Positions 35,005-42,648 are shown, counted from the stretch's first letter. The stretch is DNA of 61,457 nt from Prochlorococcus sp. AG-363-N20 (GCA_003280105.1 QCFX01000008.1:1-61457), one strand, 5' to 3'. Program-made: numbers and translations. Notes: generated by a model not told the origin, from the sequence alone.

Positions 35005-35658
35005 TTATGCTTTCCTGGTGACAATGGGATTTTTTCTGTTAGGAAATAACTCTTTGCACAAAGGGCAAATCATTCCATTACAACCCCTTGCGGTGCAGTA
35101 CTCTCTTCCGTAAAAGATTATTTGTAGATGTAGCTTGTTCCAGTATGGCTTAGGAAAGAGCAATTTTAAATCTTGTTCTGTTTTTAGAACACTTGTTCCA
35201 TTTGTTAGCTCCCACCTTTGTGCTAATCGGTGTATATGAGTATCTACAGGGAACGTAGGAATGCCAAAGCATTGAGACATAATAACGCTAGCTGTTTTAT
35301 GGCCAACACCAGGTAGTGATTCTAGGTGTTCAAAACAAGAAGGGACTTGGTGATTAAACTCTCGTATAAGTTTTTCTGAAAGCAGGTATATATTTTTAGC
35401 CTTTTGTCTTGATAGCCCTAATTGTTTTATATAAGTATATATCTTTTCTTTTCCAAGCTTGTACATTAAGGCTGGATTGGATGCTGCTTTAAATAAATCA
35501 GGGGTAATTTCATTGACTTTCTTATCTGTTGACTGAGCACTAAGCACCACAGCAACAAGCAATGTAAATTCATCAGAATGCATTAATGGAATAGGTGGCT
35601 CTGGGTATAATTCATTTAACTTCTTGAGTATTATTTTTGCGCGCTCTTTTTTTCTCAT
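35005..35658 (-). CDS. nth: Endonuclease III (DNA glycosylase/AP lyase)
   Basis: It removes oxidised pyrimidines in base-excision repair. The helix-hairpin-helix LPGVGHKTASVI contains the catalytic Lys, and FPVDTHIHRLAQR contains the catalytic Asp. The C-terminal iron-sulfur loop is CTARGCNGMICPLC, with spacing C-x4-C-x4-C-x2-C rather than the C-x6-C-x2-C-x5-C of E. coli; four cysteines remain. The length of 217 residues is normal. It lies two bases after the upstream membrane-protein stop. Confidence 0.94.
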   Translation of the reverse strand: MRKKERAKIILKKLNELYPEPPIPLMHSDEFTLLVAVVLSAQSTDKKVNEITPDLFKAASNPALMYKLGKEKIYTYIKQLGLSRQKAKNIYLLSEKLIREFNHQVPSCFEHLESLPGVGHKTASVIMSQCFGIPTFPVDTHIHRLAQRWELTNGTSVLKTEQDLKLLFPKPYWNKLHLQIIFYGREYCTARGCNGMICPLCKELFPNRKNPIVTRKA

Positions 35659-35660
35659 TA

Positions 35661-36320
35661 TTAATTAGTATAGATTTTTGTTTTTTTTATTTTCCCAATT
35701 ATAATAGAAATAAGAAATATTCCAATTACTGAAGCTATTAAAATCTTCTTCCCGCCATCAAAAACTCCTGCGCCTAAAGCAACTATTGGCGGGTTAGATA
35801 GCAAAATACTTATTAATAGTGCTGGAGCAAACTTTCTCCAAGGGGTTTTAGTTAAGCCTATTCCATAGCTAACAAAATCAAATAAACCTGTCATTAAAAA
35901 ACCAGTCATTAGAAAGAAATTGTTTTCTAAGTTGTTTCTACTAATTCTTTCAACGCGACTCATAAAATCATTCCCTATTAATTTTTTAATTAAATTTCGC
36001 CCATAATATCGAGATAGAAAGAAAGCTAAGGAACAAGCACATACATCAGCTAAGCATATGGTTAATAGTCCTTTAGGAAAGCCTAACAATAATCCTGATA
36101 ATATTGAATAGGCTGTGCTTGGTAGAGCTGGAATTATAATACTTGTAAATCTAAGTGTAAATATTCCCGCTGGCGCAAAATAACCCATTAGCCTTACTTG
36201 CTCTCTTAAAACTTCTATTCCATATTTATTTATCAATAGAAAACTAATTACAATGAAAGCTAATAATGAAATGATTTTAAGAGTTCTTTTAGACCTTTCT
36301 TTATTTGGATTTTTTTTCAT
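35661..36320 (-). CDS. TVP38/TMEM64 (VTT domain, DedA-superfamily) membrane protein
   Basis: It has multiple membrane helices and the VTT/SNARE-associated pattern: FAPAGIFTLRFTSIIIPALPS, SILSGLLLGFPKGLLTICLAD, SLAFFLSRYYGRNLI and GLFDFVSYGIGLTKTPW. Family members are flippases or scramblases of lipids or carrier lipids. I place the start at ATG 36320, giving 219 residues, because family homology begins there. The frame remains open to ATG 36542 and would add 74 very basic residues (KKRYLRGYQLIRG and similar) with no counterpart in the family. Neither start has a Shine-Dalgarno. Confidence 0.82.
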   Translation of the reverse strand: MKKNPNKERSKRTLKIISLLAFIVISFLLINKYGIEVLREQVRLMGYFAPAGIFTLRFTSIIIPALPSTAYSILSGLLLGFPKGLLTICLADVCACSLAFFLSRYYGRNLIKKLIGNDFMSRVERISRNNLENNFFLMTGFLMTGLFDFVSYGIGLTKTPWRKFAPALLISILLSNPPIVALGAGVFDGGKKILIASVIGIFLISIIIGKIKKTKIYTN

Positions 36321-36648
36321 GGAATATCTATCGATAGTGAATAATAGACTCAGTTCTCGTTTTTTAAAAGCCTTTCGATTGATTGGTTTTTTGGTAAACA
36401 CCTTCTCTCTTCCAATTGAACCCAGACAGACCCCACGAATCAATTGATAGCCTCGGAGGTATCTTTTTTTACTTAGCACCTCTCTTTTGGGATCTTTGAA
36501 TAAGAGAGGATAGGAAGACTTTTTATGATTTACTAGTTCCATTCAATAACTAAAAGAAAGGAAAGGAAAGCTTTCGTTTTTGAACTTCCATGAATGGATC
36601 TTCCTGTTTAATCACCAATGGATCTAATTCAATATCAAAAAATTGCTT

Positions 36649-37710
36649 ATGAAAAATAACCGGCTAAAAATCGAAAACTTATGGCACCAATATCCCTCTA
36701 CTCAAAATGAAGCTTGGACATTGCAATCAATTCACCTTTCGTTAAACCAGGGTGAATTGGTTGGATTGATAGGACCATCTGGCTGTGGTAAAACTACGCT
36801 TTTAAGACTTATTGCGGGCTTTGAGTCTCCAGCTAAAGGTCAGATCTCAATTGATAGCGAAATTGTTGCTTCTTCTGAAAGAGTTACTCCGCCTGAAAGA
36901 AGAGGAGTTGGAATGGTCTTTCAGGATTATGCCTTGTTCCCTCATTTAGATGCCTGGCGAAATGTCTGTTTTGGTTTAAAGCGGGGGGCTGATACAAACC
37001 GCGCTATGTGGCTTCTTGATTTACTTGGTCTTTCTGACTTTCGCTTTAGATACCCTCATGAACTTTCTGGAGGGCAAAAGCAACGGTTAGCCCTGGCTAG
37101 AGCATTAGCTCCAGCACCTTCTTTAATAGTATTAGATGAACCTTTTTCTAGCTTGGATGTAGATGTTCGATATCGCTTGAGAGGCGAACTTTCATCGGTA
37201 CTGAACTCTTGTGGAGCTAGTGCACTTTTGGTTACTCATGACCCACAAGAAGCTTTAGCAATTTGTGACCGTGTAGCGGTTATGCGAGCGGGTAGGTTGC
37301 ACCAATGTGCTACTCCTTCTCAAATTGTAAATGACCCTTCAACTTCTTTTGTAGGAAGGTTTGTTCTTCAACGCAATGTTTTACCTGTAGAATTAGATAA
37401 TGGAAAATTAAACACTCCACTTGGAAAAATTCCAGCTCCTAATAAAGATAAATATTGGCCATTTAAAGAATTGATGCTTGATGAGAAAGGCTTAAAGATT
37501 AAGAGTAATAACGAAGGAACAGCTAGAGTTCAGGGAAGAGAGTTCCATGGCAATCATTGGCTTTTCCGCATAGAGTTTAAGAAGCAGATTTTAAGAATAT
37601 GGCATCCACTTAATGAACCCTTAAACCTAGGGGAAAGGTGCTCAATAAGCTTTAGAAATGGTCAGTCTGGATTGTTATTCCCTGGAGCAATTAGATGCTC
37701 ATTAGGTTAG
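36649..37710 (+). CDS. Iron(III)-type ABC transporter ATP-binding protein (FutC/FbpC-like)
   Basis: The protein has about 353 residues. Walker A is GLIGPSGCGKTTLLRL, the Q-loop is GMVFQDYALFPHLD, the signature LSGGQKQRLALARAL and Walker B SLIVLDEPFSSLD, followed by a C-terminal TOBE-like regulatory domain (ARVQGREFHGNHWLFRIEF). The layout matches ferric-iron FbpC/FutC and the spermidine/sulfate group; iron is the most likely substrate in picocyanobacteria and fits the neighbours. No permease or binding protein is adjacent, so partners must be elsewhere. I prefer ATG 36649 to the TTG two codons earlier. Confidence 0.88.
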   Translation: MKNNRLKIENLWHQYPSTQNEAWTLQSIHLSLNQGELVGLIGPSGCGKTTLLRLIAGFESPAKGQISIDSEIVASSERVTPPERRGVGMVFQDYALFPHLDAWRNVCFGLKRGADTNRAMWLLDLLGLSDFRFRYPHELSGGQKQRLALARALAPAPSLIVLDEPFSSLDVDVRYRLRGELSSVLNSCGASALLVTHDPQEALAICDRVAVMRAGRLHQCATPSQIVNDPSTSFVGRFVLQRNVLPVELDNGKLNTPLGKIPAPNKDKYWPFKELMLDEKGLKIKSNNEGTARVQGREFHGNHWLFRIEFKKQILRIWHPLNEPLNLGERCSISFRNGQSGLLFPGAIRCSLG

Positions 37711-37739
37711 ATCTATCTCTTCCCTCTAAAAATTATGTA

Positions 37740-37874
37740 TTAGTTCTTCCCGCAATTGCATTTACCTCCTTTCCATTTTGAACATTTTTGCTTTTTGCAG
37801 CTTTTCTTCTTTTCCCTTGTAATACAAGAAGCTCTTACTATTCCTTTTTTTTCTGGATCAGCTAGCTGAGACAT
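37740..37874 (-). CDS. Cys/Lys-rich small protein, 44 aa
   Basis: A short frame runs from ATG 37874 to TAA 37740. The first 14 residues are ordinary (SQLADPEKKGIVR); the rest is dominated by Lys (13 in the peptide) and five Cys at 17, 26, 31, 39 and 41 (SCITREKKKSCKK, KCSKWKGGKCNCGKN). The Cys/Lys composition resembles metallothionein-like or metal-cluster-binding peptides. It is divergent from a ferritin gene, with a Fur-box-like site between them. The Cys spacing matches no named metallothionein family that I know. Confidence 0.65.
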   Translation of the reverse strand: MSQLADPEKKGIVRASCITREKKKSCKKQKCSKWKGGKCNCGKN

Positions 37875-37897
37875 TGATTAAATTTGCCTGGAATTGC

Positions 37898-37916
37898 GCA
37901 ACTGAGAATCATTCTT
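37898..37916. promoter_or_regulatory. Candidate Fur box between the Cys-rich peptide and ferritin
   Basis: The 19-mer at 37898-37916 (GCAACTGAGAATCATTCTT) agrees with the classical Fur consensus GATAATGATAATCATTATC at 13 of 19 positions, including the central GAxAATCATT. It lies 24 bases from the divergent Cys-rich peptide start and 122 bases before the ferritin start. The match is by eye; no binding data are implied. Confidence 0.5.
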
Positions 37917-38037
37917 ACTTTACGCCTTCTTCTTGCATTTCTAGAAAGTCTTTTCTTTAATTCAAGGTCGTGTATCATTCGTCACAAGATGGTACCTGTA
38001 CCTTTTGCTGATTCAAGAAACCTAATTAATCTTTCCT

Positions 38038-38595
38038 ATGAAATCTTCTTCAGAAATAAAAAACTCTTTAAACATTGCAACTGGTCCTTCTGGCCGCGCT
38101 ATGGCTGAGCCTATGGCTCAAGACTTGCTTGAAATGTTTCAACAACATCTAACCATGGAGAGAAACGCAAGTGCACAGTATTTTGCGATTTCTAACTGGT
38201 TTCTGGAGAGGGAGCTGAGGGGCTTTTCTAGTTTCTTTAAAAAAGAATCGGAGGATGAGCAAAAGCATGCAACCAAATTTGCTGAATATCTAATAGCGAG
38301 AGGCCAATCGCCCTTACTTCAACAATTACCTCAACCTCAAAATGAATGGCTTTCAATTGAAGAGATTTTTAGTGCCTCATTTCAAATGGAAGCTGATGTA
38401 ACAACTTCACTCCATCAGCTTTATTCAATTGCTGAGAGATCTTCTGATGTAAGAACAACTGTATTTTTGGACCCTACAATTGAAACTCAGACTGAGTCTG
38501 AGGATGATTTTGCATATTTGCTTGGTAGAGTTAAATTCTCTGAGAATCAACCTTCTGCTTTATTGATCATTGATGGTGAATTAGCCGCTAGATAA
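38038..38595 (+). CDS. Ferritin (marine Synechococcus SynFtn-like)
   Basis: This is an iron-storage ferritin of 185 residues forming 24-mer shells. The helix A ligand is Glu41 in TMERNASAQYF, and helix B carries Glu74 and His77 in ESEDEQKHA. The family-specific insert is RTTVFLDPTIETQTESEDD, as in picocyanobacterial ferritins, and the tail is SALLIIDGELA. The N-terminal segment ATGPSGRAMAEPM is typical of this family, so the ATG at 38038 is preferred over the internal ones at 38101 and beyond. A Fur-box-like site lies upstream. It probably stores iron when supply allows. Confidence 0.92.
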   Translation: MKSSSEIKNSLNIATGPSGRAMAEPMAQDLLEMFQQHLTMERNASAQYFAISNWFLERELRGFSSFFKKESEDEQKHATKFAEYLIARGQSPLLQQLPQPQNEWLSIEEIFSASFQMEADVTTSLHQLYSIAERSSDVRTTVFLDPTIETQTESEDDFAYLLGRVKFSENQPSALLIIDGELAAR

Positions 38596-38642
38596 TATAA
38601 AATTAATAGAAAGTCTTTATAAATTAAACTAATTTAAGGCTC

Positions 38643-38930
38643 TTAGTAACTAGGCTCTAGCTGTAACGGTCTAGTTGTGATTTCTAATAATAAATCTCTC
38701 CATGTAATATCCTTGGATTGAGAATCACTGCCAATCCTAATTATTTCTGAAATAGCTTCTCGCCGACTCTCTAAACACTCCAATTCCTTTCTCAATCTAG
38801 AGATGAGTACCTTATCTTTGCATATAGGAATAGATCTTATAATCTGAAAGCTTCTTTCTCGAGACTTTAATGCCTCTCTCAAAAGGCTTCCTGATAGTGA
38901 TTCAGAGATCTTTAGCTGTTCTATTTTCAT
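38643..38930 (-). CDS. Conserved hypothetical protein, 95 aa
   Basis: This is a mainly helical, highly charged soluble protein (SESLSGSLLREALKSRERSF, ISRLRKELECLESRREAIS) with two Cys. No named family is recognised. It follows the Crp-family regulator by 16 bases on the same strand and is likely co-transcribed with it, which hints at a regulatory or iron-related role, by position only. Confidence 0.65.
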   Translation of the reverse strand: MKIEQLKISESLSGSLLREALKSRERSFQIIRSIPICKDKVLISRLRKELECLESRREAISEIIRIGSDSQSKDITWRDLLLEITTRPLQLEPSY

Positions 38931-38946
38931 GGATACTCCTCAAGTA

Positions 38947-39540
38947 TTAAGCAGCTAAAGGTGCTGTTTCTATAAGCGTCGGAGCCAGGCGTAGAATTGG
39001 TTCTCCAGCAGGAACATTTAATAACTCAGCAGATCTCAGCCTTGAAATTAATCTTGTTGAAGTAACTCTGGTTGAGCCAATTAATTCGCCAATTCTTTCA
39101 TGGGTAAGCCTAAAAGGTAAGTGACACCAGTCTCCACATCTTCTACCTAATCTGTTAACGAGAAGAGCTAACAAGGCTTGCAATCTTTGTTCTGCACTGC
39201 CTAAATGCCTGATTCTTAATAGTTGCAGGGTCCATTCGTTGACTGCGTCAAAACCATTTGATTCAGCTACTTCTGCATCGCTACGAAAACAAAGTGGAGT
39301 CAGTGCTTCTATGCATACTCCCTCACTGCAAAGACGGTCTGTACGTAGTTGATCCCCAGATTGAAGGAAAGCAAGTGTCATTCCTTCGGTCTCTTCGCAT
39401 GGACAATAAACGCGAGCAATTCCTTCTATTACTTCTAAACAGGTTCCACCTGATCTGGCAGAAGGGTCTATAAGGACAGAGTGACCAGTGGGCATCCGCA
39501 CAGCTGGAACAGGGTCATCTGGAAGAAATCGAAAACTCAT
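38947..39540 (-). CDS. Crp/Fnr-family transcriptional regulator
   Basis: The protein has 197 residues. The N-terminal cupin sensor domain includes SGGTCLEVIEGIARVYCPCEE and LAFLQSGDQLRTDRL. The C-terminal winged helix has QRLQALLALLVNRLGRRCG and the recognition helix region LTHERIGELIGSTRVTSTRLIS, typical of HTH_Crp. Several Cys (PCEET, LCSEGVC, RCGDWC) could be redox- or metal-sensing. I choose ATG 39540 (MSFRFLPDDPV), where the family starts; the frame runs 28 codons further but through the putative operator. It precedes the 95-residue gene. Confidence 0.88.
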   Translation of the reverse strand: MSFRFLPDDPVPAVRMPTGHSVLIDPSARSGGTCLEVIEGIARVYCPCEETEGMTLAFLQSGDQLRTDRLCSEGVCIEALTPLCFRSDAEVAESNGFDAVNEWTLQLLRIRHLGSAEQRLQALLALLVNRLGRRCGDWCHLPFRLTHERIGELIGSTRVTSTRLISRLRSAELLNVPAGEPILRLAPTLIETAPLAA

Positions 39541-39562
39541 TTTCGATAAAAGGGGAGACTTG

Positions 39563-39629
39563 TTGAGAATTGCTCTCAACCTACAATCAAAACAGGACCT
39601 TTTGCAAGCGATTCTCAATAGCAATTCTA
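39563..39629. promoter_or_regulatory. TGAGAAT/AGAATTGCT repeats upstream of the Crp-family regulator
   Basis: TTGAGAAT occurs on plus at 39563-39570 and on minus at 39612-39619. The nonamer AGAATTGCT occurs on plus at 39566-39574 and inverted at 39621-39629. The first site is also part of an inverted repeat TTGAGA-n5-TCTCAA. They lie 23 to 89 bases upstream of the regulator's start codon. The TGAGAATC core is shared with the ferritin upstream site. They are candidate Fur or autoregulatory boxes. Confidence 0.45.
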
Positions 39630-39851
39630 TTGTTGCGAGTATCGCGCTTGTTTGAGTGTCTGATCTGTGACATTAGGCACAAGTACTCTGCATTAATGTT
39701 TCTTTTTCTCGCTTTTATCTCTGCTTGCACACTTGCGAGTTTTTAGATCTTAGGTAGTGAATTAATCCGAGATTTGATCTGTCTTCGACCTTTTATCTCA
39801 TATTCAACTCCTTCTTTCTCGCGATATCTTTATTCCAAATAAGAAAGACAA

Positions 39852-39881
39852 AAAAAACCCTGCTTAACAGCAGGGTTTTTT
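39852..39881 (-). terminator. Rho-independent terminator of the first pcb gene
   Basis: A stem pairs AAAAAACCCTGCT (39852-39864) with AGCAGGGTTTTTT (39869-39881) around a four-base loop. The core is CCCTGC/GCAGGG with A/T runs on each side, so it can also act on the plus strand. It begins 18 bases after the pcb stop. Confidence 0.85.
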
Positions 39882-39898
39882 CAGTGTTCACGTCTAAT

Positions 39899-40957
39899 TT
39901 ATTTAGATGTGACTTTTGCGCTCTCCATGTTGTCGAACGCTTGGCCAATACGTCTGAAGTCAAAGCCCATTGCACGCAGAGCATGCCATAGGTGACCTTG
40001 AACATAAAAGAATCCAAGGTAGAAATGAACATTGGCTAGCCAGGCTCTTGCTGTGTGAGCATCGCCTACTAACGAAGAATCGGTATCAACGAAGTAAGGG
40101 GCGAAGTCAAATTGGAGATTCAGAACTTCTCCATATAGCTCTGTTGGATAAATAGTGGTGTTTGTAGAGCACCAAAATGCAGCAACGAATGCCATATAAC
40201 CAATCCCAGCAAGGGAGTAGGAGAGCACAGCTTCTGCAGAAAGAAGACCTTTCCCTTTGAATTCCGTGTACTCACCAAATTGCTTAGTAGCAATATGGAA
40301 TGCGCCACCAATAATTAGGAAGAATGCCAAGAAAGCATGGCCTCCCATCACGTCTTCCAAGCTGCTTATAGATAAGAAATCAACTTGATGATTCCAAATC
40401 ATTCCGAGATCAAGGTTGTAGTCAACCGTACGGGTAACCCCAGCAGCTGAATCCCAAATACCGTGAATTCTGGCCCATTCAACGAATTGGATGTTGCCAA
40501 GACCAAGGAAAATTAGATGGTGTCCAAGTATGAAAGTGAGTCTATTGGGATCATCCCACTCAAAATCAAACTTTTTAGGTCTGCTGCCTTCTGGATAATC
40601 TCCAAGATCACCTTTGTATCTCAAGGAGTGGAGCAACCCACCAGCACCAAGGACGCCAGAGAAGATAAGGTGAAGCACGGCAATAACGGTGCAACCATAA
40701 GGCTCTGTAATTACACCGTTTTCAATGCCGCCTATTCCTAGACCTGCCAAGTGAGGCAAGCAAATTAAGTTCTGAGTGCCAAGAGGCAAGGAGGCATCGT
40801 AGCGGGCGAGTTCAAAAAGGGTAAACGCACCTGCCCAAAACATCATCAACCCTGCATGCGCAGCATGAGCAGCAATGAATTTTCCTGAGCGGTTTGTTGT
40901 TCCTGAATTACCCGCGTACCAATCATAGGTAACGTTTGGGTTCCCGTAGGTCTGCAC
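39899..40957 (-). CDS. pcb: Pcb chlorophyll a/b-binding light-harvesting protein
   Basis: This is a member of the six-helix CP43/IsiA antenna superfamily that forms the divinyl chlorophyll a/b antenna of Prochlorococcus. The N-terminus is QTYGNPNVTYDWYAGNSG. Chlorophyll-ligand His residues recur in SGKFIAAHAAHAGLM, LPHLAGLGIGGIENGV, FILGHHLIFLGLGNIQ, IWNHQVDFLSISSLEDVMGG and YVQGHLWHALRAMGFDFR. The length of about 352 residues is typical of the shorter Pcb forms. The start is GTG (GTG CAG ACC TAC), matching the neighbouring pcb, rather than the TTG three codons upstream. It has its own terminator. Confidence 0.95.
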   Translation of the reverse strand: MQTYGNPNVTYDWYAGNSGTTNRSGKFIAAHAAHAGLMMFWAGAFTLFELARYDASLPLGTQNLICLPHLAGLGIGGIENGVITEPYGCTVIAVLHLIFSGVLGAGGLLHSLRYKGDLGDYPEGSRPKKFDFEWDDPNRLTFILGHHLIFLGLGNIQFVEWARIHGIWDSAAGVTRTVDYNLDLGMIWNHQVDFLSISSLEDVMGGHAFLAFFLIIGGAFHIATKQFGEYTEFKGKGLLSAEAVLSYSLAGIGYMAFVAAFWCSTNTTIYPTELYGEVLNLQFDFAPYFVDTDSSLVGDAHTARAWLANVHFYLGFFYVQGHLWHALRAMGFDFRRIGQAFDNMESAKVTSK

Positions 40958-41072
40958 GAGAGTCAAGTCAAATTAACTCAACAAACCTATTAATCAATCG
41001 AGACAACTTCACTGGCTTCTTTACAAGGTTTATTGCCAATGTCGATTATGAAAATTCTATATACATCATTAG

Positions 41073-41084
41073 ATACCTAGGTAT
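41073..41084. repeat. 12-bp palindrome upstream of the first pcb gene
   Basis: ATACCTAGGTAT is perfectly self-complementary and lies 116-127 bases before the GTG start, within the long leader or promoter region. Flanking ATACAT (41061-41066) and ATGTAT (41083-41088) give a second partial symmetry. It may be an operator; chance is possible. Confidence 0.35.
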
Positions 41085-41387
41085 GTATTGAAAGTTAATC
41101 TTGAGGAGCTTTTGATGAAAACTGTTAACAGTGACTTTCAATTTTTTTTAAGTTGATTGTCCCATTGTTATAGAACCAATGCTATGGAAATGTCTTAGAT
41201 CAACTTGATTGATAGTTTTGGTTGAACATTCTAGGAAGTTTAGAATTTATAGCCTAATAAAATAAAGAAGAAATTGGAGATTTTAAATCAATTTAGTATT
41301 AACTTCTGCGATTGATTTTAACTTCATTGTATGTATCTTTTCCCTAACTCTAATTACAGTCTAAGCAAGACAAATCCTAATTAATAA

Positions 41388-41413
41388 AATAGCCCTGCTT
41401 TCGCAGGGCTATT
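41388..41413 (-). terminator. Rho-independent terminator of the second pcb gene
   Basis: An 11-bp perfect stem pairs AATAGCCCTGC (41388-41398) with GCAGGGCTATT (41403-41413). On the minus strand the loop is GAAA, a stable GNRA tetraloop, and TTTATTAATT follows. It lies 56 bases after the pcb stop. Confidence 0.85.
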
Positions 41414-41469
41414 GATCTGATTCTTGAATGTTTGAAAAAGAGTTGAATCTAGGTTCAAACAAGATCCAA

Positions 41470-42531
41470 TTAATTTAGTGGAGTCTCCACTTCTTCTAAG
41501 TTGTCAAACAACTTGCCAATGCTTCTGAAGTCGAAGCCCATAGCTCTTAGTCCATGCCAGAAATGTCCCTGTAGATAGACAAAGCCTATGTAGTAGTGAA
41601 CATTGGTAAGCCATGCACGACCTGTGTGAGCATCTCCAACAAGGGATGAATCGGTATCAATCCAATACGGTGCAATATTCAGCTTGAACTGAAGAATGTC
41701 ACCATATAGATCTGTTGGATAAATGGTTGTGTTTGTCGCACACCAGAATGCTGCTACGAAAGAGGTATAGGCAGCACCTGCAAGAGATGTGGAAAGCACA
41801 AATTCAGCAGATAGAAGACCTTTGCCTTTGAATTCGGTGTATTCACCATATTGTTTGGTGAAGATGTGGAAAAGCCCACCAGCACTCATAAAGAAGGCTA
41901 AGAAAGCATGGCCTCCCATGACGTCTTCCAAGCTGCTTATAGATAAGAAATCAACTTGATGATTCCAAATCATTCCTAGGTCAAGGTTGTATTGAACCTG
42001 ACGAACAGCACCAATCGCAGGGTCATAGATGCCATGGTATTGGGCCCATTCAACAAATTGAATGTTGCCTAAAGCTAGGAAAATTAGATGGTGTCCAAGT
42101 ATGAAAGTTAGCTTGTTTGGATCATTCCAATCGAAAGCAAACTTTTGAGGCCTGGAATCTTGAGGGTAATCCTCAAGCTTCTCTTTGTATCTAAAGGCGT
42201 GGAGCATTCCACCACCGCCATAAACAGCAGAGAAAACCAAGTGAAGTACTGCAACTACCATTAATTGATAGGTGTCAGTAAATACTCCATTTTCTATGCC
42301 GCCAATACCAAGCCCTGCAAGATGAGGGAGAACAACCATTCCCTGCTCACCAAGTGGGAGAGAGGGGTTGTAGCGGGCCAATTCAAAAAGTGTGTTTGCG
42401 CCAGCTCCGAAGCAAATAAGTCCGGTATGTGAAATATGCGAGGAAATGAATCTGCCAGATTTGTTGGTAACAGCTCCAGCATTCGCCGCATACCACGCAT
42501 AGGAAACGTTGGGGTTCCCGTAGGTCTGCAC
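41470..42531 (-). CDS. pcb: Pcb chlorophyll a/b-binding light-harvesting protein
   Basis: This is the second tandem antenna gene, 353 residues. It has the same architecture: QTYGNPNVSYAWYAANAG, SGRFISSHISHTGLICFGAG, VLPHLAGLGIGGIENGVF, FILGHHLIFLALGNIQFVEW, IWNHQVDFLSISSLEDVMGG and YLQGHFWHGLRAMGFDFRS. It starts with GTG in the same CTC-GTG-CAG-ACC-TAC context as its neighbour. Copies of this family serve photosystem I or II, and some are induced by iron limitation; which role applies cannot be read here. It has its own terminator and a palindrome upstream, so it is probably transcribed separately. Confidence 0.95.
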   Translation of the reverse strand: MQTYGNPNVSYAWYAANAGAVTNKSGRFISSHISHTGLICFGAGANTLFELARYNPSLPLGEQGMVVLPHLAGLGIGGIENGVFTDTYQLMVVAVLHLVFSAVYGGGGMLHAFRYKEKLEDYPQDSRPQKFAFDWNDPNKLTFILGHHLIFLALGNIQFVEWAQYHGIYDPAIGAVRQVQYNLDLGMIWNHQVDFLSISSLEDVMGGHAFLAFFMSAGGLFHIFTKQYGEYTEFKGKGLLSAEFVLSTSLAGAAYTSFVAAFWCATNTTIYPTDLYGDILQFKLNIAPYWIDTDSSLVGDAHTGRAWLTNVHYYIGFVYLQGHFWHGLRAMGFDFRSIGKLFDNLEEVETPLN

Positions 42532-42630
42532 GAGAAAAAATTAAATGGGGCGGAATCAGGTTATTTCAATTGAGCAAACATGCTTAATCTCTTCACATGG
42601 CTTATTAAATCTGTAATATTGCTTATCTTG

Positions 42631-42648
42631 AAATGAATTTATTCATTT
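42631..42648. repeat. 18-bp palindrome upstream of the second pcb gene
   Basis: AAATGAAT (42631-42638) and ATTCATTT (42641-42648) form an 8-2-8 perfect inverted repeat, 100-117 bases before the GTG start. On plus it is followed by a T run, so it could resemble a terminator, but no plus-strand gene ends here. An operator role is plausible. Confidence 0.4.

Larger units (their letters stand above)
39541..39898. other. Intergenic region between the Crp-family regulator and pcb
   Basis: The 358 bases hold the regulator's promoter side with repeats at 39563-39629 and, at the other end, the pcb terminator at 39852-39881. I find no convincing coding frame in between. The middle part (39650-39840) is unusually rich in TCT/CTT tracts on plus and has no clear structure. 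Confidence 0.6.
40958..41469. other. Intergenic region between the two pcb genes
   Basis: The 512 bases contain the terminator of the upstream pcb copy (41388-41413) and the leader and promoter of the downstream copy. A perfect 12-bp palindrome lies at 41073-41084. I see no reliable coding frame on either strand. The rest (about 41100-41380) is AT-rich without clear structure. Confidence 0.6.

Noticed and set aside
36253-36447. Plus-strand frame opposite the VTT protein extension
   Set aside because: No motif or start signal, and it lies opposite the doubtful N-terminal extension.
37884-38108. Plus-strand frame overlapping the ferritin start
   Set aside because: It is in a different frame from ferritin, covers the Fur-box-like region and lacks family resemblance.
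39793-40032. Minus-strand frame overlapping the first pcb 3' end and terminator
   Set aside because: It is a shifted reading of pcb and runs through the terminator hairpin.
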